Shown here in pieces: positions 1 through 8,345 of a DNA stretch of 48,619 nucleotides. A program made the translations under genes and the position numbers. A model generated the notes under the pieces. That model did no database searches, had not been told where the DNA came from, and saw only the letters and a list, made by a program, of their open reading frames with translations. Numbering within the stretch: the stretch's first letter is position 1; the number at the start of each line of letters is the position of its first letter. The DNA is from Planctomycetota bacterium. GTDB taxonomy: Bacteria; Planctomycetota; UBA1135; JAKEFM01. The stretch covers positions 1-48,619 of the forward strand of contig JAKEFM010000188.1 of NCBI GenBank assembly GCA_022616055.1. Reading direction: 5' to 3'.

Positions 1-1141
1 AGACGCGGACGCGGCCGGCAGTTCCCTGGCCGATCACAATGGGAGGGGCCGTGTAGTCGCCGACGAGGAGGTCGGGCACGGCGTCTCCATCCACGTCCCC
101 GGCGCTCTCGGGCACGCTGAACTGGAATTCATTGGCCGAAGGAAGGAGGGTGGTGACAAGCGAACGATCCGAGCCGGAGTAGACGAACAGCGCAGGCCCG
201 TAACCCGCGCCGATGATGGTCACGCTGGCCCTCACTGCGAAATCAGGCACTCCGTCCCCGGTGCAGTCACCGAGGCTTGCGACGCCGAGGCCCACGCCCG
301 CGAATATCTCCGTCGACGGCGCAAGGACGTCGAGGAGCGTCCCACCTCCCGCCGAGGAGTAGACGTACGCGGCGGAGGGACCCGACCAGACTGGATAGTT
401 GTACGGCGCCCCGGCGGCGATGTCCGGAAGCCCGTCGCCGTCCAAATCGCCGACGCTGGCCAGCCTGCCGCCGAAGCCGCTTCCGCCGCCGGGACCTGCG
501 ACCGTCAGCGCGGGGGTCCACGTCGCGCTCGAGATCACGACGACCTGGCCCGTGAAGCCGTTCCAGTAGTAGTCGCCGATCAGGATGTCGGGGATGCCGT
601 CGCCCGTCACGTCCCCCAGGCGCTCGACGGTCGTCGTGTTGTAGCCGTAGATCTCCTGGACCAGGGCCCCGTCCGGGCCGGAGCGCACGCGCACGATCCC
701 GTCCCCATCGATCGAGACGTCGGAGATCCCGTCCCCGGTCACGTCCCCGACCCCTGCCACGCTCCAGCCCAGAGCTCCCGCAGAAACGACCCCCTGCGAA
801 GTCCAGAGCGTCGACCCGTTGAGCCCCGACAGCATAAAGACCGTGCCGTTCCCGCCGAGGCCGCTAGGATTGGCGCCGTAGGGAGCGCCCACGATCAGGT
901 CGGACCTCCCGTCGCCGTTCACGTCGCCGACGGCGTCCATGCTATGACCGTAGCCCGTTCCGTTGATCCAAGACGTCTCCCAGATCACGGTCTGAGCGGG
1001 CGCCGGGTCGGCGGTGAACGAGAGCAGCGCGATCGCGAACGACACCCGTCGCAACCACTTGCGTGACGGGGTCGATCGGGGGATCGGCGGGGGTCCGCCC
1101 GACGGCGTTCCCCTTCGCATGGCTTCGATGCATCGATCCAT
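1..1141 (-). CDS. Secreted FG-GAP (VCBS-like) repeat protein, C-terminus cut by the window edge
   Basis: The frame is open from the ATG at 1141 to the window edge, giving 380 residues with no stop. A long basic n-region is followed by a hydrophobic stretch and an Ala-Pro-Ala site before Gln-Thr-Val near residue 50, so it is probably exported. The rest consists of at least six FG-GAP-type units, each carrying a Gly-Asp-x-(Asn/Thr/Asp)-Gly-Asp core such as VGDVNGDGRSDLIVG and LGDVTGDGIPDILIG. Such units form calcium-binding beta-propeller blades in surface proteins. The start is supported by a strong Shine-Dalgarno (GGAGGTGAT) five bases upstream; a second in-frame ATG lies seven codons later. 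It follows the oxidase gene by 37 bases on the same strand and is probably cotranscribed. Ligand or function is unknown. Confidence 0.85.
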   Translation of the reverse strand, partial: MDRCIEAMRRGTPSGGPPPIPRSTPSRKWLRRVSFAIALLSFTADPAPAQTVIWETSWINGTGYGHSMDAVGDVNGDGRSDLIVGAPYGANPSGLGGNGTVFMLSGLNGSTLWTSQGVVSAGALGWSVAGVGDVTGDGISDVSIDGDGIVRVRSGPDGALVQEIYGYNTTTVERLGDVTGDGIPDILIGDYYWNGFTGQVVVISSATWTPALTVAGPGGGSGFGGRLASVGDLDGDGLPDIAAGAPYNYPVWSGPSAAYVYSSAGGGTLLDVLAPSTEIFAGVGLGVASLGDCTGDGVPDFAVRASVTIIGAGYGPALFVYSGSDRSLVTTLLPSANEFQFSVPESAGDVDGDAVPDLLVGDYTAPPIVIGQGTAGRVRV

Positions 1142-1178
1142 CGGAATCACCTCCGCTCCGGAGTATCGAACCCGAGGG

Positions 1179-3200
1179 TCACAGCCGCACGAACCGCGCA
1201 GCCGACGGAATCCCGAGGAAGGGTTTCGCGACGGAAGGCGTCGGGTTGGCGAGGACCGCGAAGAGCATCCAGTAGCCCGGCTGGGCGGCGTTCCCGTTCG
1301 CCGGAGCGGTCACGGTCAGGGTCCATGTCTCCCATCCGGGCCCCGCGGCGACTATGTTGTCCAGCTGGTAGGGGAGCTCGAGGTATCGCTGCTCGAAGTC
1401 GACGCCATGCGTCACCGAGCCGGGTCGCAGCATCGTGATCTTGCCGAGCGAGGATCCCGTCGGGACGGCCACCTGCATGACGAACGGGAGGCCGTAGGGA
1501 ACTACCGAGGGCGCGCTAGTGATGACGGGGCCGGTGCCGTGGAACCGATACGCCGGAGTGAAGATCTCGGCGTCGCTCTCGAAAGGGTAGTCGGCGTCCT
1601 GTACGAGTGCTGAAGCTGCGAGGGAGTCGTTGTTGAAACTGCAGTTGCAGGGCGCTGGTAGTTGGGCCGGACAGTCAGGCGAGTAGAAGTCCCCGGCGCC
1701 CGAGACAACGGTCCCGTCGCCGAGCAGAGTGGCGGTCGAATGATACAGACGACGGTGCGCTTGCCCTCTCATCTGGAGCCAGCCGACGCCGGGGACGTAC
1801 AAGTAGGGAAGGAGCCGGGCAACGATGGACGTCTCGAAAGGGTGCTGGTAGTTCCTCAGCGAGCCGCCGATCACGAGGATCGTTCCATCGGGAAGGATCA
1901 CGGCGTTGCAGAACACGCGACCCTGAAGCGCAGGGAGCGGCGGGAGCTGGGTCCAGACAGGATTCGGCGCGACCGCGAGGGGCGCGACAACGTCGACCGC
2001 CTCCAGGCCTGCGGCGAGCGTACTGGGGGGCCCGTAGACGGGGCAGGGCGGCGTCCCTCCCGGGGGACAGGGAACGCAGGGCTGGGCGGTTCCGGCGCGG
2101 TTGCCCCCGATCAACGCGAACTGGTCGACCGCCCAGGGGAGGGGAACCGAGTTGCCCTCGACGCGCCGGCCCGTGGAGATCCCCGGATAGCTCGGGGACT
2201 CCTCGGGAGGGTCTTGGAGAGCGGTCGCGGCCGGCCCTCCAACCGCGCTCGAGGCGAGCCAGGCGACGTCGCACAGAGGCGGGGTTCCCGTAGCCCCGCC
2301 GCTGATGATGTACCCTTCGTTGTGCTGGACGGCGTCTTGATGCATCACCAGCGCGAGGTCTCGGTTGCCCGTCGGCGGAAAGGGGCTGAGGAGGCGGAAC
2401 TGCGGGTACAAGCGCATGTCCGCCCCGGGGAGTCCCGGAAGGGCGACCCAGCCCAGGCCGAAGGGATTCGAGGCATCGAGCCTTTGGAGGAAGTCCGACC
2501 AGATCGGCGTTCCGTCGTTCAAGCCGGTGCATCCGTCGAGCACGCCGCCGCCGATCACGACGTCCCCGTCCGCGACCGTGAGGGCTCCGGGGTACCAGGT
2601 GCCGTAGATCAGGCAGGGGAGATCCGCCCAGGGGGTTCCGCCAGGGCCGAAGGCAGGAAGGAGCGAGGGATTGAAGAGCCATGCCTCCCTTGACCCGAAG
2701 ACGGAGTCCGGCGGAGGGGGAGAACCGCAGCCATACGGGTCGGCTCCGCCGGCGCCGACGAGCCGCCCGTCTCCGAGGTAGGAGTGGCCCCCGCAGAAGA
2801 GGTTCCCTCCGATCCCGGGGCCGCACCACGTGGGGCCGGGAGCGAGGAGATAGGTGTAGACCGTCGCGGTCCCCGGCCTCCAGAGGTAGGTGGGCTGGGG
2901 TCGATCTGCGACGAATCTCCAGATCAGGAGGGATCCGACCTTGTCGTTGCTCGCGGCGGGATGATTCGAGATCAGGGTCGAGTGGCCGAGCTCGTCTCTC
3001 GGATTCGTCCCCGGACGGCACGTCCCGTCGTAGTCGGTCGCGCCCGAGAGCATCTGCCAGATGTTGAAGGGCGCCGACCAATTCCCGTACTTGTCGCAGT
3101 CGCCCTCCAGGCAGGAGTCGGACTGACCGGAGGCCGGTCGGGAAGCAGCGCAACAGAGCACAACCGCGGCCGCAGCGCGGGCGACTCGGATCGCGATCAT
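1179..3200 (-). CDS. Secreted galactose oxidase-like copper radical oxidase (kelch propeller plus DUF1929 domain)
   Basis: This 673-residue protein begins with a signal peptide (MIAIRVARAAAAVVLCCAAS), followed by a kelch-like propeller and a C-terminal E-set domain of the DUF1929 type. All residues that build the galactose oxidase copper/radical site have counterparts: Cys136 in NLFCGGHS, Tyr203 in GTWYPGAL (the Tyr-Cys pair), Tyr486-His487 in RLYHSTA, and His598 in GSVTHGVD. The tryptophan stacked on the cofactor in fungal galactose oxidase is not obvious after the GGG that follows Tyr203. Members oxidise primary alcohols or aldehydes to generate H2O2; the substrate here is unknown. The frame extends 40 codons further upstream, but the start at 3200 has GGAGGTG just ahead and opens the signal peptide. 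It is first in an apparent operon with the FG-GAP gene. Confidence 0.82.
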   Translation of the reverse strand: MIAIRVARAAAAVVLCCAASRPASGQSDSCLEGDCDKYGNWSAPFNIWQMLSGATDYDGTCRPGTNPRDELGHSTLISNHPAASNDKVGSLLIWRFVADRPQPTYLWRPGTATVYTYLLAPGPTWCGPGIGGNLFCGGHSYLGDGRLVGAGGADPYGCGSPPPPDSVFGSREAWLFNPSLLPAFGPGGTPWADLPCLIYGTWYPGALTVADGDVVIGGGVLDGCTGLNDGTPIWSDFLQRLDASNPFGLGWVALPGLPGADMRLYPQFRLLSPFPPTGNRDLALVMHQDAVQHNEGYIISGGATGTPPLCDVAWLASSAVGGPAATALQDPPEESPSYPGISTGRRVEGNSVPLPWAVDQFALIGGNRAGTAQPCVPCPPGGTPPCPVYGPPSTLAAGLEAVDVVAPLAVAPNPVWTQLPPLPALQGRVFCNAVILPDGTILVIGGSLRNYQHPFETSIVARLLPYLYVPGVGWLQMRGQAHRRLYHSTATLLGDGTVVSGAGDFYSPDCPAQLPAPCNCSFNNDSLAASALVQDADYPFESDAEIFTPAYRFHGTGPVITSAPSVVPYGLPFVMQVAVPTGSSLGKITMLRPGSVTHGVDFEQRYLELPYQLDNIVAAGPGWETWTLTVTAPANGNAAQPGYWMLFAVLANPTPSVAKPFLGIPSAARFVRL

Positions 3201-3285
3201 GGGCACCTCCACAACTGTCGCGTCCCGTGCGAGCCTCCACGAGACCGTCCCGCGAGCGACCCGGCGGACGGCGCGACGCAGGAAA

Positions 3286-3313
3286 GATCTACTCATCCCC
3301 CCCCGCCTGTCAA
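3286..3313 (-). promoter_or_regulatory. Putative sigma-70 promoter for the galactose oxidase-like gene
   Basis: On the minus strand there is a perfect TTGACA -35 (3313-3308), a 16-nt G-rich spacer and TAGATC as a weak -10 (3291-3286). It would give a leader of about 80 nt before the start at 3200. Confidence 0.45.
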
Positions 3314-3560
3314 GGGGCACGAAGGGCCTCAGTGAGCCCGATCGACCGGGTCTGGCGGCCTCCCCACGCGAACGTCAGGCGAAACCACTGCTGCCTCACC
3401 ATGACCAGGCTCGTCGTCGACTGCGAATCTGGCTCTGCCGCCGTGCCCGGCGTCTCGCCACCCCCCTGCGGAGGGTGGTGTGAGCTTCCGTTCGCGAAAG
3501 GTGAACGGTCACTTAGTCCTGTCCCGGCCGCACGGCTACGGCGGCGCGCGAAGGAGCGAT
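3314..3560. other. Non-coding gap between the oxidase promoter and the M16 gene end
   Basis: No credible gene is seen here. The only structure noticed is a six-base inverted repeat, CCACCC at 3458-3463 with GGGTGG at 3473-3478. It could form a weak terminator hairpin about 80 bases beyond the stop of the M16 gene on the minus strand, but it has no T-tract. Confidence 0.35.
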
Positions 3561-4874
3561 TCAGCGACTTCCGTCGGGCGACGGGAAGGACTCGACGCGA
3601 CCGAACCGCTCCAGCGTGGGACGGACCACCTCCCCGTCCCCCTCGACGAAGAGAAGGAGGTTCTTTGGATCGGGGAGGAGCGGGAGGGCCCGGCGGACCT
3701 CATGCTCCGTCACGGCGAGGAGGGAGGGGACGAAGGAGGCGAGCCCCTCGACGCCGATCCCGAGCCCCTCCGCGGCGACGAGGGCCGCGCCGAGGGCGGG
3801 GGAGGTCTCGACCGAGAAGGGCCACTGCCCGGCGAGGTAGCGCTTCGCCTGCTCGACGGAACCCGGAGGGAGGCCGCCCGAACGAAGGCGACCGAGCTCC
3901 TCGCCGATCACCTCGATCGTCTCGGCGAGGGAGGCGTTCTTCGTGAAGGTCTCGATCCGGATCGCGCCGCCGGCCCGGCGCGCGTCGAGGCGGCTCGAGA
4001 TCCCGTAGGTGAGGCCGCGGTTCACCCGCACGGCGTCGACGAGGAGGGAGGAGAAGCCGCCGCCGAGGACCGTGTTCGCGACGAGGAGGGGGAAGTAGGA
4101 CAGATCCGCGCGCGGGATCGAGGTCGCCCCGAGCCGGAGCTGCGCCTGGGTGGCGCCCGGACGGGGGGAGAGGACGACGCGGCGGTCTGTGGCCTTCGGG
4201 GCGGGGAGTCCCGCGGCCGGGAGGGGATCCCCGCGCCAGGACTCGAAGGCCCGGAGCGCTGTCTCCCTGCGATCCTCGCCGACGTCGCCGAGGAGGAGGA
4301 GGAGCGCGCTTCCGGGAACGAACAGGCGCGAGTGGAGGGCGAGGAGGTCCTCGCGCCGGACCGCCTCGACCCCCTCCGCCGTCCCGCCGGGAGGCCGGCC
4401 GTACGGGTGGGTCGGAAAGAGCGCCCGCTCGAACTTCTTGCTCGCGGCCGCGCGCGCGTCCTCCTCCTCCTGCCGGATCTCGGCGGCGAGGCGGCGGCGC
4501 TCCTTCTCCACCTCGGAGGGAGGGAGGGTCGGACGGAGGGCGAGGTCGGCGAGGAGGGAGGCCGCCTCCTCGAAGCGCTCGGAGAGGACCTCGAAGCCGA
4601 GGAGCGCGTAGTCGGAGGCTGCCCGTTCGAGGAGCGAAGCCCCGAGGGAATCGAGGGCGGCGGCGATCCCCTCCGCGTCCCGGCCCCCCGCCCCCTTCTT
4701 GAGGAGGGAGAGGAGGAGACGGAGCGCGCCCTCCTTCCGGGGCGGATCGTGGACCGTGCCGGACCGGAGCCCGACGCCGAGGAAGGCGAGGGGGAGCCGG
4801 CGGTCCTCGCGCGAGAGGAGGAGGAAGTCGCGGGATTCCCGGCGGAGGTCTCGCAGGAGCGGGGGGGCCGTCAC
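3561..4874 (-). CDS. M16 family peptidase homologue lacking the zinc motif (partner subunit)
   Basis: This 437-residue protein resembles the M16 family in its second half, including the Arg-Gly-Leu-Thr-Tyr motif (VNRGLTYGISS) typical of the C-terminal M16 domain. No HxxEH zinc motif is visible where one is expected, so it is probably the non-catalytic half of a two-subunit M16 protease, as in mitochondrial processing peptidase and many bacterial M16 pairs. Its GTG start overlaps the stop of the upstream catalytic subunit as GTGA, which predicts translational coupling and near-equal production. The choice of GTG rests on this overlap; the frame is open further upstream but codes for shadow sequence of the other subunit. 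No clear signal peptide is seen. Confidence 0.82.
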   Translation of the reverse strand: MTAPPLLRDLRRESRDFLLLSREDRRLPLAFLGVGLRSGTVHDPPRKEGALRLLLSLLKKGAGGRDAEGIAAALDSLGASLLERAASDYALLGFEVLSERFEEAASLLADLALRPTLPPSEVEKERRRLAAEIRQEEEDARAAASKKFERALFPTHPYGRPPGGTAEGVEAVRREDLLALHSRLFVPGSALLLLLGDVGEDRRETALRAFESWRGDPLPAAGLPAPKATDRRVVLSPRPGATQAQLRLGATSIPRADLSYFPLLVANTVLGGGFSSLLVDAVRVNRGLTYGISSRLDARRAGGAIRIETFTKNASLAETIEVIGEELGRLRSGGLPPGSVEQAKRYLAGQWPFSVETSPALGAALVAAEGLGIGVEGLASFVPSLLAVTEHEVRRALPLLPDPKNLLLFVEGDGEVVRPTLERFGRVESFPSPDGSR

Positions 4875-6151
4875 GATCCGGAGGGGAGGAGCGTCGCCAC
4901 GGTCCGGTTCGAGGCGCGGAAGATCCGGCCCGCGAGTTCCCGGACGGGGCCCGGCTCGAGGGCGCGGTAGCGGGCGGGGAGGGAGAAGGCGAGCGCCCCG
5001 TCGCCGAAGAGGGTCTCCGCCTGGCCGATCGCCTCGGCCCGGCCCCGGACGGTCCGGAGGTGTCGCAGGCTCTCGGAGACGAGTGCGCTCCTCGCCCTCT
5101 CGAACTCCTCGGCGGGGATCTCCTCGGACGCGAGACGGTCGAGCTCCTCGAGGATCGCGGCCTCGACACGAGCCGGATCGGCCGGTGGAGCCACCTTCGC
5201 GAAGGCGAAGGCGAGGCCGGGATCGATCGTCCAGGGCGTCTCGAAGTGGACGGCGAGGGCGGACTCCTCGAGGCGCAGGAGGCGGCGGACAAGGCGGCCC
5301 GATTCCCCGCCGGCGAGGATCCGGCCCGCTAGGTCGAGGAGGAAGGGGTCCGAGGCGTCGGCGGCGCGCGGCCCGTGGAAGGCGATCGCGACGGCGGGGA
5401 CCTCCGCCTCCCGGTGGAGGGTGAAACGCTTCTCCCCTTTCTGGGCGGGCTCGACGGTGCGGACGGTGGGGGGGGGAGTTCCGGGGGGGATGTCCTCGAA
5501 GGAGGAGCGGATCGCGTCCCGGGCGTCGGCCGGATCGAAGTCCCCCGCGACGACGAGGAGGGCGTTGCCGGGAGCGTAGTAGGTGGCGAAGTAGGCGCGA
5601 AGGTCCTCGACCGTCATCGCCTCGAGGTCGGACATCCATCCGACGATCGGGGCCCCGTAGGGGTGGGCGTCGAAGGCGACCGCGTAGAGCCGCTCGAAGA
5701 GATCGCCGTCGGGGTCGTTCTCGACGGAGACGCGCCGCTCCTCGCGGACGACCCCTCCCTCGGAGCGGAGGGATTCCTCCGTGATCGAGAGGGAGCGGAG
5801 GCGGTCCGCCTCGAGGTCGATCACGGTGCGGAGCGCGGCGGGGGGGAACTCCTCGTGGTAGATCGTGGCGTCCCACGAGGTCGAGGCGTTCGAGGATCCT
5901 CCCTCCCGCTCGAGAGTCCGGTCGAATTGCTTCCGGCCGTACTTCGCCGCCCCGTTGAACATCATGTGCTCGAAGAGGTGGGAGATCCCCGTGATCCCCG
6001 GCCGCTCGTTGCGCGAGCCGGCCAGGACGTGGAGCTGGAAGGAGACGAGGGGGAGGGAGCGGTCGGGGGAGAGGAGGACGGCGAGGCCGTTCCCGAGCGC
6101 GAAGCGCTCGAGCGGGAAGGGGGATCCCGCCCGAGGGGAGAGGGGGGACAC
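4871..6151 (-). CDS. M16 family zinc metallopeptidase, catalytic subunit
   Basis: This 426-residue protein has the inverted zinc motif HxxEH as HLFEH at residues 58-62, and a downstream glutamate in VVREERR (about residue 138) at the spacing expected for the third ligand. It belongs to the insulinase/processing-peptidase family, which degrades or trims peptides held inside a clamshell chamber. The GTG start at 6151 lies eight bases after the DUF2270 stop and yields the usual M16 N-terminus (ERFALGNGLAVLL). It overlaps the next gene, an inactive M16 homologue, by four bases. The two products probably form a heterodimer. No signal peptide is evident, so the location is uncertain. Confidence 0.87.
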   Translation of the reverse strand: MSPLSPRAGSPFPLERFALGNGLAVLLSPDRSLPLVSFQLHVLAGSRNERPGITGISHLFEHMMFNGAAKYGRKQFDRTLEREGGSSNASTSWDATIYHEEFPPAALRTVIDLEADRLRSLSITEESLRSEGGVVREERRVSVENDPDGDLFERLYAVAFDAHPYGAPIVGWMSDLEAMTVEDLRAYFATYYAPGNALLVVAGDFDPADARDAIRSSFEDIPPGTPPPTVRTVEPAQKGEKRFTLHREAEVPAVAIAFHGPRAADASDPFLLDLAGRILAGGESGRLVRRLLRLEESALAVHFETPWTIDPGLAFAFAKVAPPADPARVEAAILEELDRLASEEIPAEEFERARSALVSESLRHLRTVRGRAEAIGQAETLFGDGALAFSLPARYRALEPGPVRELAGRIFRASNRTVATLLPSGS

Positions 6152-6159
6152 GGGACCGC

Positions 6160-6939
6160 TCAGACGTCGAGGGGGCTCACCCGGTCCTGCTCCTCGGGGC
6201 GGGGCCAGTAGGCCTCGTCGGTGCTCGCCGGGGACCGCACGAGGAGGAGGATCGCGACGAGCACGACGACGAGTCCGACGAGGTAGCCGAAGGGCACCCA
6301 CCAGGGGAAGGCGTCTCCCATCCCCGCCTCGATCGCCTCCTGCAGGGTCTCGAGGCCGAGCGCGCGCCGCATCATCGCGACCTTCGCGCCCCAGGCGAAG
6401 ACGAGGAGGGAGAGGATCGAGAGGTAGTTGCGGGCGAGCCTCGCCCTGAAGGCTTGGAGGATGGAGATCTTGAACTCGGGGGCGAGGAGGTCGCGCGCGA
6501 CGAGCCGGCCCCACGACTGCTTCGGGCTCACGAGGTCGCGGCGCAGGATCGGGCCGTAGAAGTTCTCCTCGATCATCCGCACGCGCGCGCGCCAGACGTC
6601 GAAGAACCGGAACCGCCGCGCCTCGTAGCCGAGGAGGAGGAGGACGAGGGCGGTCCCGAAGAGGAGGACGACGTGGCTGTGGGTCGGGTCGCCGAAGGAG
6701 TAGGAGAGGAGCGCCGCCGTCGCCCCGATCGCCCAGTTCGTCGTCGTGTCGAGCCGCGCGCGCCAGGCGTTGGAGCGGGAGAGCTCGCCGCGATAGAGGT
6801 GGACAATCGCCTGGATGTACTCGATCCGGGTGAGGGGGTACTCCTCGAAGGACTTGTCCGTCGCCGGCGCGGGGCGCGCCGGCGCCTCCCGCTCCCCGGG
6901 TTTCGTCGCGCTCGCCTCTCGTTCGCCGGCGGGGCTCAC
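6160..6939 (-). CDS. DUF2270 integral membrane protein
   Basis: This 259-residue protein carries the DUF2270 signature near residues 49-71 (YRGELSRSNAWRARLDTTTNW), followed by two close membrane segments (about 69-83 and 88-106), a charged cytosolic loop, and two more segments (about 171-190 and 214-235). The N-terminal 30 residues are charged and low-complexity. The function of the family is unknown. The start is GTG at 6939. A -35/-10 pair lies immediately upstream, with the -10 ending nine bases before the GTG, so the mRNA may be leaderless. It is followed within eight bases by the M16 peptidase pair, suggesting a shared envelope or membrane-proteolysis role. Confidence 0.82.
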   Translation of the reverse strand: MSPAGEREASATKPGEREAPARPAPATDKSFEEYPLTRIEYIQAIVHLYRGELSRSNAWRARLDTTTNWAIGATAALLSYSFGDPTHSHVVLLFGTALVLLLLGYEARRFRFFDVWRARVRMIEENFYGPILRRDLVSPKQSWGRLVARDLLAPEFKISILQAFRARLARNYLSILSLLVFAWGAKVAMMRRALGLETLQEAIEAGMGDAFPWWVPFGYLVGLVVVLVAILLLVRSPASTDEAYWPRPEEQDRVSPLDV

Positions 6940-6948
6940 CGTCCCGTC

Positions 6949-6977
6949 TCTTTACGCCTCGGCGGAGGCCGGAGCAA
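6949..6977 (-). promoter_or_regulatory. Putative sigma-70 promoter for the DUF2270-M16 operon
   Basis: Minus-strand TTGCTC (6977-6972) and TAAAGA (6954-6949) are separated by exactly 17 bases. The predicted transcription start (about 6942) is almost at the GTG start codon at 6939, implying a leaderless message. Confidence 0.5.
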
Positions 6978-6995
6978 CCCTCCTCGGAGGGGAGG

Positions 6996-7313
6996 TCAGG
7001 GGGGGATCCCGTAGACCCCCTCGACGTCCGCCCACTCGACGCCGAGGAACCAGTGGATCCAGGTGAAGGGCCAGAAGACGTTCGGTCCCTGGCTCGCGGA
7101 GGTGATGCGCGCGTTGGGGAGGCCGCGGTCGGACGCGCCGTCGAACGCGTTGGCGAGCGGGACGCGCGGGAAGGATCGCCCGAGGAGCCGGAAGGCCCGC
7201 GCCTCCACGTGGAAGGACCCCGCGACCGTCGAGGTCGGCCGGACCGTGATCGACCGGCATCCCGCCGCCATCGGGACGGCGAGGAGGAGGGGGAGAATCC
7301 GGAGGGCGCGCAC
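6996..7313 (-). CDS. Small lipoprotein of unknown function
   Basis: This 105-residue protein begins with a lipoprotein signal ending in a lipobox (LAVPMAAGC, Cys at about residue 19). The mature part is about 87 residues, ends in an aromatic segment (FWPFTWIHWFLGVEWADVEGVYG), and has no recognised domain. The overall pattern, a short lipoprotein finishing in an aromatic stretch and VYG, faintly recalls the TRL-like lipoproteins at 32595-33208, but I cannot establish homology. The GTG start at 7313 is four bases after the stop of the PpiC gene, so the two are cotranscribed and probably coupled. Confidence 0.7.
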   Translation of the reverse strand: MRALRILPLLLAVPMAAGCRSITVRPTSTVAGSFHVEARAFRLLGRSFPRVPLANAFDGASDRGLPNARITSASQGPNVFWPFTWIHWFLGVEWADVEGVYGIPP

Positions 7314-7317
7314 GTCT

Positions 7318-8286
7318 TCAGTAGATCAGAACGCCGCCCGCGCGGCGAAGGTCGAGGATCCGCTCGCGGCGGCGCTCCCGGCGCAGGTCCTCTCCGACCT
7401 CCCCTCGCACGGAGTTGAAGTCCGGATGGCGCGCCGTCCGGCGGTCGAGGATCCGCAGGACGTGGTAGCCGCGCTCCGACTCGACGGGTCCGAGGATCTC
7501 ACCCGGGTGCCCCGCGAACGCCGCCCTCGCGACCTCCTCGGGCACCCTCCCCGTGCGAGGGAAGAAGCCGAGGTCCCCTCCGCGCTCGAGGGTGGCGGGA
7601 TCCTCGGAGAGGGTCCGGGCGAGCTCGGCGAAGTCTTCCCCGGCGTCCGCGCGCCGCTTCGCCTCCTCGGCCCGGCGCTTCGCCTCCTCCCGCCGCGCGA
7701 GCGGGAGACGCGCGAGGGTCTTCGGATCCGTCGTCTGGAAGAAGAGGTGCGCGGCCCGCACCCGGCCGCCGTAGTTGAGGGCGCTGCGGTAGAAGTGGCC
7801 CCGGAGCGCGTCGGCGGTGAGCGGGGCGAGGGACTTCTCGAGCCGCAGGTCCCTCTCGATCGAGATCCCGTCCTGCTTGCGGCGCCGGTCGAGGAGGGCC
7901 GCCTCGATCTCCGGATCGGTCCGGCGCCCCTCCCGGCGGAGCTTCTCCATCTCCGGCTGGATCCTGCGCCTCGCCTCCGCGGTCACCTCCTCGTCGGAGG
8001 CGAGCACCTGCGGGGCCTCCTTCTCGAGGAGGAGGAGGTCGACGTGGTCGGAGACCCAGCGGTCGAAGAGGGGGGAGTGGATGTGGAACCAGCCGTAGGG
8101 CCCCGCCAGGTCCGCGGCGAGCCCCGGCCACCAGCGCCTCTCGACCCGGTCGAGCACCTCCCCGACGGTCACGTCCCGGTCGAAGACCCGCGCGACCGGC
8201 CGGGGCGTCTCCCGGGCGAGGGAGAAGTCCGCCGCCGGGCTCGAGGCGGGCGCGGACTGGAGGAGGAGGAGGAGGACCGGGACCAT
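7318..8286 (-). CDS. PpiC/SurA-type peptidyl-prolyl isomerase, exported
   Basis: This 322-residue protein has a short N-terminal hydrophobic signal (MVPVLLLLLQSAPASSPA), a helical chaperone region, and a parvulin (PpiC) domain in the C-terminal third, with the usual blocks AAHLFFQTTD, GEDFAELARTLSEDPATLERGGDLGFF and ERGYHVLRILDRR. Such proteins fold exported and outer-membrane proteins in the periplasm. The frame continues 22 codons further upstream, but the ATG at 8286 opens the signal peptide and lies 11 bases after a TAGAAT -10 box. It heads a minus-strand gene set with the small lipoprotein, and is divergent from the galactokinase gene, sharing a 59-base intergenic region. Confidence 0.85.
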   Translation of the reverse strand: MVPVLLLLLQSAPASSPAADFSLARETPRPVARVFDRDVTVGEVLDRVERRWWPGLAADLAGPYGWFHIHSPLFDRWVSDHVDLLLLEKEAPQVLASDEEVTAEARRRIQPEMEKLRREGRRTDPEIEAALLDRRRKQDGISIERDLRLEKSLAPLTADALRGHFYRSALNYGGRVRAAHLFFQTTDPKTLARLPLARREEAKRRAEEAKRRADAGEDFAELARTLSEDPATLERGGDLGFFPRTGRVPEEVARAAFAGHPGEILGPVESERGYHVLRILDRRTARHPDFNSVRGEVGEDLRRERRRERILDLRRAGGVLIY

Positions 8287-8297
8287 TCCGCCCCCCG

Positions 8298-8327
8298 ATT
8301 CTAGGAACGGCCGCGCGGGGCGGTCAC
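8298..8327 (-). promoter_or_regulatory. Putative promoter of the PpiC gene
   Basis: The minus strand carries GTGACC (8327-8322) as a 4/6 match to -35, an 18-base spacer and TAGAAT (8303-8298) as -10. The leader to the ATG at 8286 would be only about five bases. Confidence 0.42.
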
Positions 8328-8333
8328 GGGGGG

Positions 8334-8339
8334 TATCTT
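8334..8339 (+). promoter_or_regulatory. Putative -10 box of the galactokinase gene
   Basis: TATCTT ends six bases before the GTG start codon at 8346, so transcription would begin at or next to the start codon. No -35 match is visible. It sits back-to-back with the PpiC promoter. Confidence 0.4.
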
Positions 8340-8345
8340 TTCCCC

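Noticed and set aside
3201..3560. Search of the longest gap for an RNA gene or riboswitch
   Set aside because: No cloverleaf, conserved aptamer core or strong hairpin was found; only a promoter and a weak inverted repeat were seen.
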